Positions 53,631 through 62,529 of a stretch of 64,000 bases of DNA are shown one piece after another; position 1 is the stretch's first letter; the number at the start of each line of letters is the position of its first letter. The notes beneath the pieces were generated by a model. It was not told the DNA's origin. It searched no databases and was given only the letters and a program-made list of their open reading frames with translations. The DNA comes from Streptomyces sp. PTY087I2. Lineage in GTDB: Bacteria > Actinomycetota > Actinomycetes > Streptomycetales > Streptomycetaceae. The position numbers were made by a program, and so were the translations under genes. The stretch covers positions 186,001-250,000 of the forward strand of contig NZ_LZRD01000011.1 of assembly GCF_001687325.1 (NCBI RefSeq). The letters run 5' to 3'.

Positions 53631-53688
53631 TCCGGCCCCGCGCTTCTTTTGCTTCCGCGCCCGTGCTGTGAGCTCGCACGCTCTTCAA

Positions 53689-53725
53689 TGAGACGAGAAT
53701 GTCTCACGTGGGTTATGATCGTCTC
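53689..53725 (+). promoter_or_regulatory. TetR operator and leaderless promoter
   Basis: TGAGAC-N6-GTCTCA (53689-53706) is a perfect palindrome, and a third half site GTCTCA lies at 53721-53726, touching the ATG. The -10 box TATGAT (53714-53719) ends 6 nt before the ATG. The operator covers the -35 position, as expected for autorepression. Confidence 0.65.
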
Positions 53726-54277
53726 ATGACACTCGACCGTGAGCAGGTGCTGCGCAGCGCCGCCGCCCTGCTGACCCGTAAATCGACCGCCACCATGGAC
53801 GAGGTCGCCAAGGCGGCGGGTATCGGCCGGGCCACCCTCCACCGCCACTTCGCCGGGCGCGACGCCCTGGTGAAGGCGCTGGAGAACCTCGGCCTCCAGG
53901 AGTTCGAGGCGGCCCTGGACGCCGCCCGGCTCGACGAGGACACCTCGGAGGAGGGGCTGCGCCGTCTCATCGCGGCCGTCGAGCCCAGCGCCGGGCTGAT
54001 GTCCTTCCTCGTCAACGAGAACCAGCTCTTCGAGGGCGACGAGGTCAACGAGGGCTGGAACCGGGCCGACGCCCGGGTCTCCGCCTTCTTCCGCCGGGGC
54101 CAGGAACGCGGCGAGTTCCGTATCGACCTCACCCCCGCCTGGCTGACCGAGGCCCTCTACGGCCTCGTCGGCACCGGAGCCTGGTCCATCCAGGCGGGCC
54201 GGGTCGCCGCACAGGATTTCCAGTACATGATCGTCGAGCTGCTGCTCGGCGGAGCACGCCGGAGCGTGGAGCAATGA
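53726..54277 (+). CDS. TetR-family regulator
   Basis: 183 residues. The helix-turn-helix is TMDEVAKAAGIGRATLHRHFAGRDALVKAL (about 24-52); the ligand domain follows. ATG at 53726 is chosen over an in-frame upstream start at 53699 because the -10 box TATGAT lies exactly 6 nt before it. It overlaps the MFS gene by 4 nt (ATGA) and almost certainly represses the pair through the palindrome at 53689-53706. Confidence 0.9.
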   Translation: MTLDREQVLRSAAALLTRKSTATMDEVAKAAGIGRATLHRHFAGRDALVKALENLGLQEFEAALDAARLDEDTSEEGLRRLIAAVEPSAGLMSFLVNENQLFEGDEVNEGWNRADARVSAFFRRGQERGEFRIDLTPAWLTEALYGLVGTGAWSIQAGRVAAQDFQYMIVELLLGGARRSVEQ

Positions 54278-55818
54278 TCAGCACCGAGAAGAACCCGGAC
54301 ACCACGGACGCGGTACACCGTCCCGGGCGGTGGATCGCGCTCGCCGTCCTCGTCCTCGCCGTGCTGCTGGTGGCCGTGGACGCGACCGTCCTCGGTCTCG
54401 CGACCCCGTTCCTCAGCGAGGACCTGAAGCCGACCGGGAACCAGCTGCTCTGGATCGGTGACGTCTACTCCTTCGTCATCGCCGGCCTGCTCGTCTCGAT
54501 GGGCAGCCTCGGCGACCGCATCGGCCGCAAGAAGCTGCTGCTGGTCGGCGCCGTGGCGTTCGGTGCGGTCTCCGTGCTCAACGCGTACGCGACCACCCCC
54601 GAGATGATGATCGTGGCCCGGGCGCTCCTCGGTGTCGCGGGCGCGACCCTGATGCCGTCCACGCTCGCCCTGATCCGCAACCTCTTCCACGACCCGCGCG
54701 AGCGCAGCCTCGCCATCGGGATCTGGGGCGCCATGGCCTCGGCGGGCGCGGCCGTCGGCCCGGTCGTCGGCGGATTCCTGCTGGAACACTTCTGGTGGGG
54801 CTCGGTCTTCCTCATCAACCTGCCCGTGATGGCCGTCCTCGTGGTCGTCGGCATCAAGCTGATCCCCGAGTCCAGGAACCCGGCCCCGGGCCCCTGGGAC
54901 ATGCTCAGCGTCGGGCTCTCGCTGGTCGGCATGATCGGTGTCGTGTACGCCATCAAGGAGACGGCCTCGCACGGGGTGAGCTGGGACGCCGGGGCGGCGG
55001 CCGTGCTCGGCGTCGCCGCGCTGACCTGGTTCGTCCGCAGGCAGCTGCGGCTGCCCGCACCCCTGCTGGACATGCGGCTCTTCCACCACCGGGGCTTCTC
55101 CGGCGCGGTCCTCGCCGACCTGCTGACCATCCTCGGCCTGTCGGGCCTGGTCTTCTTCCTCTCCCAGTTCCTGCAACTGGTGCAGGGCCGCGGGCCGCTG
55201 GAGGCCGGGCTCGCCGAACTGCCCGCCGCGATCGGCGCGGTGACCGCCGGTCTGCTGGCCGGGTTCGCCGCCCGCCGGTTCTCGGTGCGCTCGGTCGTCG
55301 CGGGCGGGCTCGGCGCGGTCGGTCTGGCGCTGGGCACGGTCACCCTGCTCGACCAGCACACCGGCTACCCGCTGCTCGGCTCGATGCTGCTGGTGGTCGG
55401 CGTCGGCGCCGGGTTCTCCTTCACCGTCACCGCCGATGTGATCCTCTCCAGCGTCCCGAAGGAGCAGGCCGGTTCCGCCTCCGCCGTCTCGGAGACGGCG
55501 TACGAACTGGGCGCGGCCCTCGGTATCGCCCTGCTCGGCTCCATCGTCACCGGTGTCTACCGGGGCTTCCCGACCCCGGCCGGCATCCCCGCCGGCGCCG
55601 AGGCGGCCGCCCACGAGTCGCTGGGCGGGGCGGTCGAATCGGCCGCGGCGCTGCCCGCCGCCCAGGCGGGGCCGCTGGTCTCGGCGGCCCAGGAGGCGTT
55701 CGTCGACGGACTGCGGTCGGCCGCGGGCGTCGGCGCGGCGGTCCTCCTGGCGGCGGCGGTCGCCGCCTGGTTCCTGCTGCGGGGCCAGAAGCTGGAGGAC
55801 GGCGTCGAGCACCCGTAG
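54274..55818 (+). CDS. MFS drug exporter, DHA2 (14-helix) family
   Basis: 514 residues with about 14 membrane helices. Motif A between helices 2 and 3 is GDRIGRKKLLLVG, and motif C in helix 5 is GAAVGPVVGGFLLEHFWW. This is the QacA/SmvA-type proton-drug antiporter group. Its substrate is unknown; the location next to helR and the RAE raises the possibility of a rifamycin or another RNA polymerase inhibitor. It is co-transcribed with the TetR gene and closed by a 16-bp hairpin. Confidence 0.9.
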   Translation: MISTEKNPDTTDAVHRPGRWIALAVLVLAVLLVAVDATVLGLATPFLSEDLKPTGNQLLWIGDVYSFVIAGLLVSMGSLGDRIGRKKLLLVGAVAFGAVSVLNAYATTPEMMIVARALLGVAGATLMPSTLALIRNLFHDPRERSLAIGIWGAMASAGAAVGPVVGGFLLEHFWWGSVFLINLPVMAVLVVVGIKLIPESRNPAPGPWDMLSVGLSLVGMIGVVYAIKETASHGVSWDAGAAAVLGVAALTWFVRRQLRLPAPLLDMRLFHHRGFSGAVLADLLTILGLSGLVFFLSQFLQLVQGRGPLEAGLAELPAAIGAVTAGLLAGFAARRFSVRSVVAGGLGAVGLALGTVTLLDQHTGYPLLGSMLLVVGVGAGFSFTVTADVILSSVPKEQAGSASAVSETAYELGAALGIALLGSIVTGVYRGFPTPAGIPAGAEAAAHESLGGAVESAAALPAAQAGPLVSAAQEAFVDGLRSAAGVGAAVLLAAAVAAWFLLRGQKLEDGVEHP

Positions 55819-55841
55819 GGCGTACGAACAGGCCGTACGGA

Positions 55842-55878
55842 GAAGGGCCCGCACCCCGGAGTGGGGTGCGGGCCCTTC
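55842..55878. terminator. Hairpin terminator between MFS and acyltransferase genes
   Basis: Perfect 16-bp stem (55842-55857 with 55863-55878) and 5-nt loop between convergent genes. Confidence 0.88.
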
Positions 55879-55901
55879 CCGCGTGCGCACGGCCTAAGGA
55901 A

Positions 55902-56573
55902 TCAGGCCGCCTTCGCCTTCGTCGCGTACATGTCCACGTACTCCTGGCCGGACAGCCGCATCACCTCGGCCATCACCGAGTCCGTCACCGCCCGCAGCAC
56001 ATAGCGGTCGCGGTCCATGCCCTCGTACCGCGAGAACTCCATCGGCTCACCGAAGCGCACCGTGACCTTGCCCGGCCGGGGCAGACCCGCGCCGCCCGGC
56101 TGGAGCTTGTCCGTGCCGATCACCGCGAACGGGATCACCGGCGCGCCCGTCATCAGCGTCAGCCGCGCGATACCCGTACGGCCCCGGTAGAGCCGGCCGT
56201 CGGGGGAGCGGGTGCCCTCGGGGTAGATCGCGAAGGCCTGCCCCTCCTCCAGCACCCGGCGGCCCGTCATCAGCGCCGCGACGCCGCCCCGGCCGCCGTC
56301 CCGGTCCACCGGGATCATGCCGCAGCCGGTGAAGAACCAGGCCATCAGCCGGCCCTTGAGCCCCTTGCCCGTGACGTACTCGTCCTTGCCGATGTAGAAC
56401 ACCGGGCGGTCGACGCAGACCGGCATGACCATCGAGTCGATGAACGTCAGGTGGTTGCCCGCGAGGATCACCGGACCGGTCCCGGGAATGTTCTCGGCGC
56501 CCTCCACCTGGGGGCGGAACATCAGGCGCAGAATCGGTCCGAGCACTGCCTTGATGACCGTGAGACGGGACAA
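55902..56573 (-). CDS. 1-acyl-sn-glycerol-3-phosphate acyltransferase-like protein
   Basis: 223 residues from a TTG start at 56573, with GGAGG 5 nt upstream; homologues as I recall begin MSRLTVIKAVLG. The HX4D motif is His41...Asp46 in NHLTFID, and the second motif is YPEGTRSPDG. PlsC-type enzymes add the second acyl chain in phosphatidate synthesis at the membrane. An ATG further upstream (56732) gives an N-terminal extension that looks non-coding. It is divergent from the glycerophosphodiesterase gene. Confidence 0.85.
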   Translation of the reverse strand: MSRLTVIKAVLGPILRLMFRPQVEGAENIPGTGPVILAGNHLTFIDSMVMPVCVDRPVFYIGKDEYVTGKGLKGRLMAWFFTGCGMIPVDRDGGRGGVAALMTGRRVLEEGQAFAIYPEGTRSPDGRLYRGRTGIARLTLMTGAPVIPFAVIGTDKLQPGGAGLPRPGKVTVRFGEPMEFSRYEGMDRDRYVLRAVTDSVMAEVMRLSGQEYVDMYATKAKAA

Positions 56574-56836
56574 CGGTTCCTCCGGTGTCGTGGCCGGGCC
56601 GGCCGCGAGGGAACGGGTCCAACGGGCGGTGGCCGGTGCCGACGGATGATGGTCGGTGCAGGTGAGGACGATACTCGCGGGTATGCGCTGATCGCACATC
56701 GGGTTCACGGAGCGGATACGCGGTGTTGACATGTGTTTCCGCCACGTTGGCCGAAGGTCCGTCCTGCCGTACGTCTCCCAGCCTACGATCGGGCCTCGCT
56801 CGACCGGTCCCGGACATCACCAAGCGAGGAGCATTC

Positions 56837-57997
56837 ATGACGGAGCGTGCGCGGAAGACCCCCGGCCGGCGGACCCTTCTGGGCGCCGCGGTCCTCGGCA
56901 CCGCGGCCCTCGGCCTGCCCGCCGCCGCCCAGGCCGCCGAGCGGGGGCGCGGCCACGGCGCGGGCGGCCACGGGTCGCTGCGCGATCTGCCCGTACCGAC
57001 GGTGATCGGCCACCGCGGGGCCAGCGGCTACCGCCCCGAGCACACCCTCGGCTCCTACCAGCTGGCCCTCGACCTGGGCGCGCACATCGTCGAGCAGGAC
57101 CTCGTGCCGACCAAGGACGGCCATCTCGTCTGCCGTCACGAGAACGACATCACCGGCACCACCGACGTCGCCGACCACCCCGAATTCGCCGGCCGCAGGA
57201 CCACCAAGAGCATCGACGGCGTCTCCTACACCGGCTGGTTCACCGAGGACTTCACCCTCGCCGAGCTCAAGACCCTGCGGGCCACGGAGCGCATCCCCGG
57301 CAACCGCCCGGACAACACCCTCTACAACGGCCGGTGGACGATCCCCACCTTCGAGGAGGTCCTGCGCTGGGCCGACAAGGAGGGCCGCAAGCGCGGAGCG
57401 CCCGTCTGGCTGTACGTCGAGACCAAGCACCCCACCTACTTCCGCAAGCTCGGCCTCGGCCTGGAGGAGCCGCTCGCCCGGCTGCTGCGCCGGTACGGCC
57501 GGGACCGCAGGAACTCCCCGCTCATCCTCCAGTCCTTCGAGCCCGGCTCGATCCAGCGCCTCGCCCGGCTCGTCGACACCCCGCGCATCGTCCTGCTGTC
57601 CGGCCCCAAGGAGCGCCCCTGGGACTTCGTCGAGTCGGGCGACCCGCGCACGGTTGCCGATCTGGTGAAGCCCGCCGGACTGAAGTGGCTGGCCTCCTTC
57701 GCCCAGGGCATCGGCCCCACCCTCGACCTGATCATCCCGAAGGACGCCTCGGGGCGGCTCACCACCCCGACCACGCTGGTACGGGACGCGCACGCCAAGG
57801 GCCTGCTGCTGCACCCGTACACCCTGCGCAACGAGAACAGCTTCCTGCCCGCCGACTTCCGGCGCGGCACCGACCCCAACGCCTACGGGGACGTGTTCGG
57901 CGCCGCCGCCGCGTACTTCGCCACCGGCATCGACGGCATCTTCGCCGACCACCCGGACACGGCGCTGCTCGCCGCGGCGGACCACGCGGGACGCTGA
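56837..57997 (+). CDS. Secreted glycerophosphodiester phosphodiesterase
   Basis: 386 residues with a Tat signal (GRRTLLGAAVLGTAALG...AQA). The GDPD catalytic residues are in VIGHRGASGYRPEHT (His59, Arg60, Glu68) and EQDLVPTKDGHLVCRHEN. It releases glycerol-3-phosphate from glycerophosphodiesters or teichoic acid outside the cell. GAGGAG lies 6 nt before the ATG. S. coelicolor homologues (glpQ type) respond to phosphate starvation; I do not see a convincing pair of PHO boxes here. Confidence 0.92.
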   Translation: MTERARKTPGRRTLLGAAVLGTAALGLPAAAQAAERGRGHGAGGHGSLRDLPVPTVIGHRGASGYRPEHTLGSYQLALDLGAHIVEQDLVPTKDGHLVCRHENDITGTTDVADHPEFAGRRTTKSIDGVSYTGWFTEDFTLAELKTLRATERIPGNRPDNTLYNGRWTIPTFEEVLRWADKEGRKRGAPVWLYVETKHPTYFRKLGLGLEEPLARLLRRYGRDRRNSPLILQSFEPGSIQRLARLVDTPRIVLLSGPKERPWDFVESGDPRTVADLVKPAGLKWLASFAQGIGPTLDLIIPKDASGRLTTPTTLVRDAHAKGLLLHPYTLRNENSFLPADFRRGTDPNAYGDVFGAAAAYFATGIDGIFADHPDTALLAAADHAGR

Positions 57998-58143
57998 CGC
58001 GACGGCGCGCCTCCCGTACAGGCTGCTTCGCCGGGGCCGCGTACGCGAGGCGCGCCGTCAGCCGTACGCCCCCGCATGCCCCGGTCGGGTGGTGCGGCGC
58101 GTCCGGAGCAACCGGCCGCCCCCACCGGCACGTCCGCCGGGGC

Positions 58144-58689
58144 ATGACGCTTCTCGATCATGACCTCGGCCCCGCCGCCTCCACCGCCCTCGTCGTCCGC
58201 GCCCTGCAACCCCTGGTGCGCGCGGAGGCGAGGGCCGAGGCCCCGGCCGCAGGGGTCGATCCCGCCGACCTCGAACAGAGTGTCTGGGTACGGCTCCTGG
58301 AGCGCCCGGCCGCCGCCGGACCGCCCGCCGACGCCGCCCGCTGGGTCCGCGACACGGTACGGGCCGAGGCCCGCCGCGGCCGCCGCACGGCCCGGCGGGA
58401 ACGCCCGTACGCCGGAACGGAACCCGCCGCCGGGCCGGCCGACTGCCCGGAACGCGCCGCGCTCGGGGCCGCCGAACGCCGGGCGCTGCGCTCCGCGATG
58501 GCCCGGCTGCCCGGACGCTGCCCCCGGCTGCTGGAGGCGTTACTCGACCCCGGCGACCCGACCTACCGGGAAATCGCAGGGGAGTTGGGTATGTCACAGG
58601 GGAGTTTGGGTCCGATCCGTTCCCGTTGCCTTGGATGTCTGCGCAGAATGCTGGCTGCGGAGGTTGTCGCCCCATCCGTGCGGGGATAG
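58144..58689 (+). CDS. Small sigma-70-like factor with a TTA codon
   Basis: 181 residues. A reduced region 2 (ALQPLVRAEARAEAPAAGVDPADLEQSVWVRLLERP) is followed by a region 4 helix-turn-helix (DPTYREIAGELGMSQGSLGPIRSRCLGCLRRML). It is of the extracytoplasmic-function size class, and no anti-sigma gene is adjacent. Codon 133 (58540-58542) is TTA, the codon read only by the bldA tRNA in Streptomyces, so translation should be developmentally limited. ATG at 58144 with a GGGG-type site. Start and family are fairly secure, the target promoters unknown. Confidence 0.8.
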   Translation: MTLLDHDLGPAASTALVVRALQPLVRAEARAEAPAAGVDPADLEQSVWVRLLERPAAAGPPADAARWVRDTVRAEARRGRRTARRERPYAGTEPAAGPADCPERAALGAAERRALRSAMARLPGRCPRLLEALLDPGDPTYREIAGELGMSQGSLGPIRSRCLGCLRRMLAAEVVAPSVRG

Positions 58690-58735
58690 GGAGCGGTAGG
58701 CAACCGGCGGACAGGTGAGCGGGAGGCGTGCACAC

Positions 58736-59239
58736 ATGGGCATGAGCGTGACCATCTCGGCGGCGACGGCACAGGACGTCGAGCAGATCTTCAGACTTCA
58801 GTACCTCTGCTTCCAGCGCGAGGCGGAGCTGTACGACAACTACCGGATCGACCCGCTCGTCCAGACCCTCGACTCGCTGCGCGCCGAAGTCGCCGACGAC
58901 CTGGTGCTCGTGGCCCGGCTCGGGGACGAAGTCGTCGGCGCGGTCCGGGGATTCACCGACCCCGACGGCACGGGCCTGATCGGGAAGCTCTGCGTCCACC
59001 CCCGGCTCCAGGGCCACGGCCTCGGCGCCCGGCTGCTGCTGGCCGCCGAGTCGGCGCTGACCGCCGAGCGGGCGGCGACCCGCTACCGGCTGCACAGCGG
59101 CCACCGCAGCGAGAGCAATCTGCGGCTCTACCGGAAGGCCGGATACGCCCAGGTCGGGGCCGTCACCGGAGCCGACGGCGTACGGATGGTCCTGCTGGAG
59201 AAGGACGCCGCCGACCGGGACTTCGTGGCCAGCGCCTGA
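58736..59239 (+). CDS. GNAT acetyltransferase
   Basis: 167 residues with the GNAT acetyl-CoA site LIGKLCVHPRLQGHGLGARLL and the C-terminal SNLRLYRKAGYAQVG. The substrate is unknown. ATG at 58736 is chosen for GGGAGG 9 nt upstream; ATG 58742 is an alternative. It follows the sigma gene by 46 nt and could share its transcript. Confidence 0.88.
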   Translation: MGMSVTISAATAQDVEQIFRLQYLCFQREAELYDNYRIDPLVQTLDSLRAEVADDLVLVARLGDEVVGAVRGFTDPDGTGLIGKLCVHPRLQGHGLGARLLLAAESALTAERAATRYRLHSGHRSESNLRLYRKAGYAQVGAVTGADGVRMVLLEKDAADRDFVASA

Positions 59240-59291
59240 CCCGGCGCCGCGCGAGGTCGGGCGGAACGGGGCCGGTCAAAAGCGACAGGCC

Positions 59292-59732
59292 TCAGACCGC
59301 CACCGTCTTCGCGCGGCGCAGCCAGATCATCCCGGTGACCGGCAGGATCACCGGGATGAAGAGGTAGCCCATCCCGAAGTCCGACCACACCGTCGCGTCC
59401 GGGAACGCGGCCGGATCCGCCAGCGTCCACGCGCCGACGACCAGCACGCCCAGCAGCTCCGCCGCGCAGCACACCAGCGCCGCCCGGCGGGCCTTCTCCC
59501 CGCCGCGCACCAGCGAGTACGTGATGAAGCCGTACACCACGGCCGCCACGGCCGAGAGCACGTACGCCAGCGGCGCCCGGTCGAAGTCGATGATCATCTG
59601 GACGATCGAGCGCGAGGCCGCCGCGACCGTGAACACCCCGTAGAACCAGACCAGGACCCGGCCGGGACCGGTGCCCAGTTCGAAGGCCGGCTTCGCGGCC
59701 GTGGCCACCTCGGGGCGGTCGGTGTCGCTCAC
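59292..59732 (-). CDS. Integral membrane protein, four helices
   Basis: 146 residues from GTG at 59732, with GGGGAAAC upstream. Four membrane helices (LVWFYGVFTVAAASRSIVQM, LAYVLSAVAAVVYGFITYSLV, LVCCAAELLGVLVVGAWTL, YLFIPVILPVTGMIWL). No functional motif is visible. It follows the next gene by 1 nt on the minus strand, so they are coupled. Confidence 0.75.
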   Translation of the reverse strand: MSDTDRPEVATAAKPAFELGTGPGRVLVWFYGVFTVAAASRSIVQMIIDFDRAPLAYVLSAVAAVVYGFITYSLVRGGEKARRAALVCCAAELLGVLVVGAWTLADPAAFPDATVWSDFGMGYLFIPVILPVTGMIWLRRAKTVAV

Positions 59733-59733
59733 G

Positions 59734-60093
59734 TCAGTTTCCCCAGATGTCATAGAGCCGGACCTCCAGAACCGCCAGCACGATCGCGCCCGCCGCCACC
59801 GTGACCGAGCCCCAGCGGGTCCGTTCGGTCAACGACAGGAACCCGGCCGCGGGTACGGCGGCGAACGAGCCGATCAGATAGGCGATGAACACCGCCATGC
59901 CCTGCTCCGGCCGCTCCCCGCGCGCCAGCTGCACGACGCCCACCACCAACTGGGCCAGCGCCAGCACGGAGACGACCGCCATCCCGATGAAATGCCAGTC
60001 CTTCGTCGGCTGGTCCCGGTAGGCGGCGTGTCCGCACCAGGCGGCGAGGGCGAGCGCGGTCACGGCGACCGCGACCGTCAGGGCGTCAAGCAT
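59734..60093 (-). CDS. Small integral membrane protein
   Basis: 119 residues with four membrane helices and no recognisable motif. ATG at 60093 follows TACCCT by exactly 6 nt, so the mRNA is probably leaderless. It is the first gene of a two-gene operon with the 146-residue membrane protein and divergent from the metN leader. Confidence 0.72.
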   Translation of the reverse strand: MLDALTVAVAVTALALAAWCGHAAYRDQPTKDWHFIGMAVVSVLALAQLVVGVVQLARGERPEQGMAVFIAYLIGSFAAVPAAGFLSLTERTRWGSVTVAAGAIVLAVLEVRLYDIWGN

Positions 60094-60105
60094 GAGTCGA
60101 GGGTA
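60094..60105 (-). promoter_or_regulatory. -10 box TACCCT for the small membrane protein operon (leaderless)
   Basis: Minus strand TACCCT (60105-60100), 6 nt, ATG at 60093. The remaining stretch up to 60390 holds no gene I can support. Confidence 0.5.
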
Positions 60106-60390
60106 TTACGGACGGAACGCCCGCCCGCGTGCGGCCCCGGCCACCGCGCGGGCGGCTGCCGCCCCGGTCGCACGAGGGTGGCCTTGAACACAACCGGCGG
60201 CCAAGGTTCCGCTCCCGGCGGGCCCGGGCGCCACCCCACGTACCCCCGAGCCCTTCATGTTTTCGCAGGTCACAGCCATATGGGTACAGGTGCGCGACCG
60301 AACCGGAAGACGAGCGTCCGACCATCCAGCACTGTCCGCTATGCGGACAGCCGGGATCGCGGCGACCTCACGTCTGTTTTACTTGGGCCC

Positions 60391-60477
60391 ATGACCACGA
60401 CGAGCAGCCGCACCCTTGCGACCGAGGCGATCAGCACGCCCGGTGCTCGTTGTATGTGTCGAATGCGCGCCTTCTGA
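60391..60477 (+). CDS. 28-residue Cys/Met-rich leader peptide candidate for metNIQ
   Basis: ATG at 60391 to TGA at 60475-60477. The N-terminal part is ordinary (MTTTSSRTLATEA), but the end is RCMCRMRAF: two Cys and two Met codons within five positions. It lies 218 nt before metN on the same strand. A TTTACT/TTACTT -10-like sequence lies 7 nt upstream of its ATG, and there is no ribosome binding site, so it may be leaderless. Between it and metN I find only a weak hairpin (CTCGC/GCGAG at 60494-60511) and no canonical SAM riboswitch. Translation through the Cys/Met codons could sense sulfur amino acids. Confidence 0.5.
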   Translation: MTTTSSRTLATEAISTPGARCMCRMRAF

Positions 60478-60695
60478 GGGCCCCCGCCTGAGCCTCGCGC
60501 CCCGAAGCGAGACCGAGCCTGTGCCGTTCGCAGTCCCTGGAACGAGCCTGCCCGCGCATGTGCTGACCCCCGGCCGATCGCCGCCTCAGTCATGCCGAGA
60601 CATCACCCGGCCCACCAGCCCGAACAGTCTCCTCGACGAATGCCCCGTGCCCGGCGGACACCGCGCCGCGCACTCGACAGTGACGGAAACCCCCT

Positions 60696-61775
60696 GTGAT
60701 CACCACGACGGGCCTCACGAAGGTCTACCAGTCGCGCGACCGTGAGGTCACCGCACTCGACGGCGTCGACCTGCACGTCCGCGAAGGCGAGGTGTACGGC
60801 GTCATCGGACAGAGCGGCGCCGGCAAGTCCTCCCTCATCCGCTGCGTCAACCTCCTGGAACGCCCCACCTCCGGCACCGTGACGGTGGCCGGCCAGGACC
60901 TCACCGCCCTCGCCGGCCGCGGCTGGCGGGCGAGCGCCGAGCTGCGCCGGGCGCGTACCCGCATCGGCATGGTCTTCCAGCACTTCAACCTGCTGGACTC
61001 CCGCACCGTCCTGGACAACATCGAACTGCCGCTGGAGATCCTCGGCGTCTCCGGCCAGGCGCGCACCCGCAAGGCCAAGGAGCTGCTCGACCTGGTCGGC
61101 CTCGCCGACAAGGCGAAGTCCTACCCCGGTCAGCTCTCCGGCGGCCAGAAGCAGCGCGTCGGCATAGCCCGCGCCCTCGCGGGCGACCCCCAGGTGCTGC
61201 TCTCCGACGAGGCGACCTCCGCGCTCGACCCCGAGACCACCCGCTCCATCCTCCAGCTGCTGCGCGACCTCAACCAGCAGCTCGGCCTCACGGTCCTGCT
61301 CATCACCCACGAGATGGACGTCGTCAAGACCATCTGCGACTCCGCGGCGCTCATGCAGCGCGGCCGGATCGTCGAGTCCGGGACCGTCGGCGAACTCCTC
61401 GCCACCCCCGGCTCCGAACTGGCCCAGGAGCTGTTCCCGGTCGGCGGCACCGCCTCCGGCCCGGACCGTACGGTCGTCGACGTCACCTTCCAGGGGGAGT
61501 CGGCCTCCCAGCCGGTCATCTCCCAGCTCTCGCGGACGTACAACATCGACATCTCGATCCTCGGCGCCGCGATGGACACCGTCGGCGGCAAGCAGATCGG
61601 CCGGATGCGCATCGAGCTGCCCGGCCGGTTCGAGGAGAACGTCGTCCCCATCGGCTTCCTGCGCGAACAGGGCCTCCAGGCCGAGGTCGTCGACGGCGAG
61701 CCCGTCGCGACCGCCGCGGCCCCCCTCGTACCGGAGCAGACGCCCGCCGCGATCACCAAGGAGGCCGTCAAGTGA
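60696..61775 (+). CDS. metN: Methionine ABC importer ATP-binding protein
   Basis: 359 residues from GTG. Walker A GQSGAGKS is at 38-45; signature LSGGQKQRVGIARALA; Walker B VLLSDEATSALDP; H-loop LLITHEMDVVKTICD. The C-terminal NIL domain (from about 280, VTFQGESASQPVISQL) binds methionine and inhibits the transporter when it is abundant. It overlaps metI by 4 nt (GTGA). Confidence 0.96.
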   Translation: MITTTGLTKVYQSRDREVTALDGVDLHVREGEVYGVIGQSGAGKSSLIRCVNLLERPTSGTVTVAGQDLTALAGRGWRASAELRRARTRIGMVFQHFNLLDSRTVLDNIELPLEILGVSGQARTRKAKELLDLVGLADKAKSYPGQLSGGQKQRVGIARALAGDPQVLLSDEATSALDPETTRSILQLLRDLNQQLGLTVLLITHEMDVVKTICDSAALMQRGRIVESGTVGELLATPGSELAQELFPVGGTASGPDRTVVDVTFQGESASQPVISQLSRTYNIDISILGAAMDTVGGKQIGRMRIELPGRFEENVVPIGFLREQGLQAEVVDGEPVATAAAPLVPEQTPAAITKEAVK

Positions 61776-62443
61776 CCTGGTCCGAAATGCAGCCCCTGCT
61801 GACCCAGGGCACCTACGACACCCTCTACATGGTGCTGTGGTCCGCCCTGGTCACCGTCGTCGGCGGACTGCCGCTCGGTGTTCTGCTGGTCCTCACCGAC
61901 AAGGGCGGACTGCTCCAGAACACCGTGGTGAACAAGGTCATCGGCGTGATCGTGAACATCGGCCGCTCGCTGCCCTTCATCATCCTGCTGATCGCCCTGA
62001 TCCCCTTCACCACCTGGGTCGTCGGCACCTTCATCGGCCCCACCGCGATGATCGTGCCGCTCGCCGTCGGCGCCATCCCGTTCTTCGCCCGGCTCGTCGA
62101 GACGGCGATCCGCGAGGTCGACCACGGGCTCGTCGAAGCGGTCCAGTCGATGGGCGGCTCCATCCCCACGATCGTCCGCAAGGTGCTCCTCCCGCAGGCC
62201 CTGCCCTCGCTCGTCTCCGGCGTCACCACCACCCTCATCGTGCTCATCGGCTACTCCGCGATGGCCGGCGCGGTCGGCGGCGAAGGGCTCGGCTCCAAGG
62301 CCGTCACCTACGGATTCCAGCGCTTCGACAACCAGTTCATGCTGATCACCGTCGCGCTGCTGATCGTCATCGTCACCGTGATCCAGCTGATCGGCGACCT
62401 CACCGTCCGGCTGCTGGCCCGCCGCGGCCGCACCGCCTCCTGA
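61772..62443 (+). CDS. metI: Methionine ABC importer permease
   Basis: 223 residues from GTG with five to six membrane helices. The coupling segment EAVQSMGGSIPTIVRKVLLPQALP is the EAA loop that contacts MetN. It is co-translated with metN. Confidence 0.95.
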   Translation: MTWSEMQPLLTQGTYDTLYMVLWSALVTVVGGLPLGVLLVLTDKGGLLQNTVVNKVIGVIVNIGRSLPFIILLIALIPFTTWVVGTFIGPTAMIVPLAVGAIPFFARLVETAIREVDHGLVEAVQSMGGSIPTIVRKVLLPQALPSLVSGVTTTLIVLIGYSAMAGAVGGEGLGSKAVTYGFQRFDNQFMLITVALLIVIVTVIQLIGDLTVRLLARRGRTAS

Positions 62444-62529
62444 GGCTCCGCCCCCCCCAGAACTTTCCGTCCCCACCGAGCCCGAACTCCTTGTCCGGGC
62501 GCACCACCAGTAAGAAAGAGGCACTTTTC

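Noticed and set aside
56690..56836. PHO box upstream of the glycerophosphodiesterase
   Set aside because: Only one GTTCAC-like unit (about 56703) is seen, not the repeated 11-nt units needed for PhoP binding.
60094..60695. SAM riboswitch upstream of metNIQ
   Set aside because: I looked for the SAM-I and SAM-IV core sequences and did not find them; the Cys/Met uORF is the better candidate regulator.
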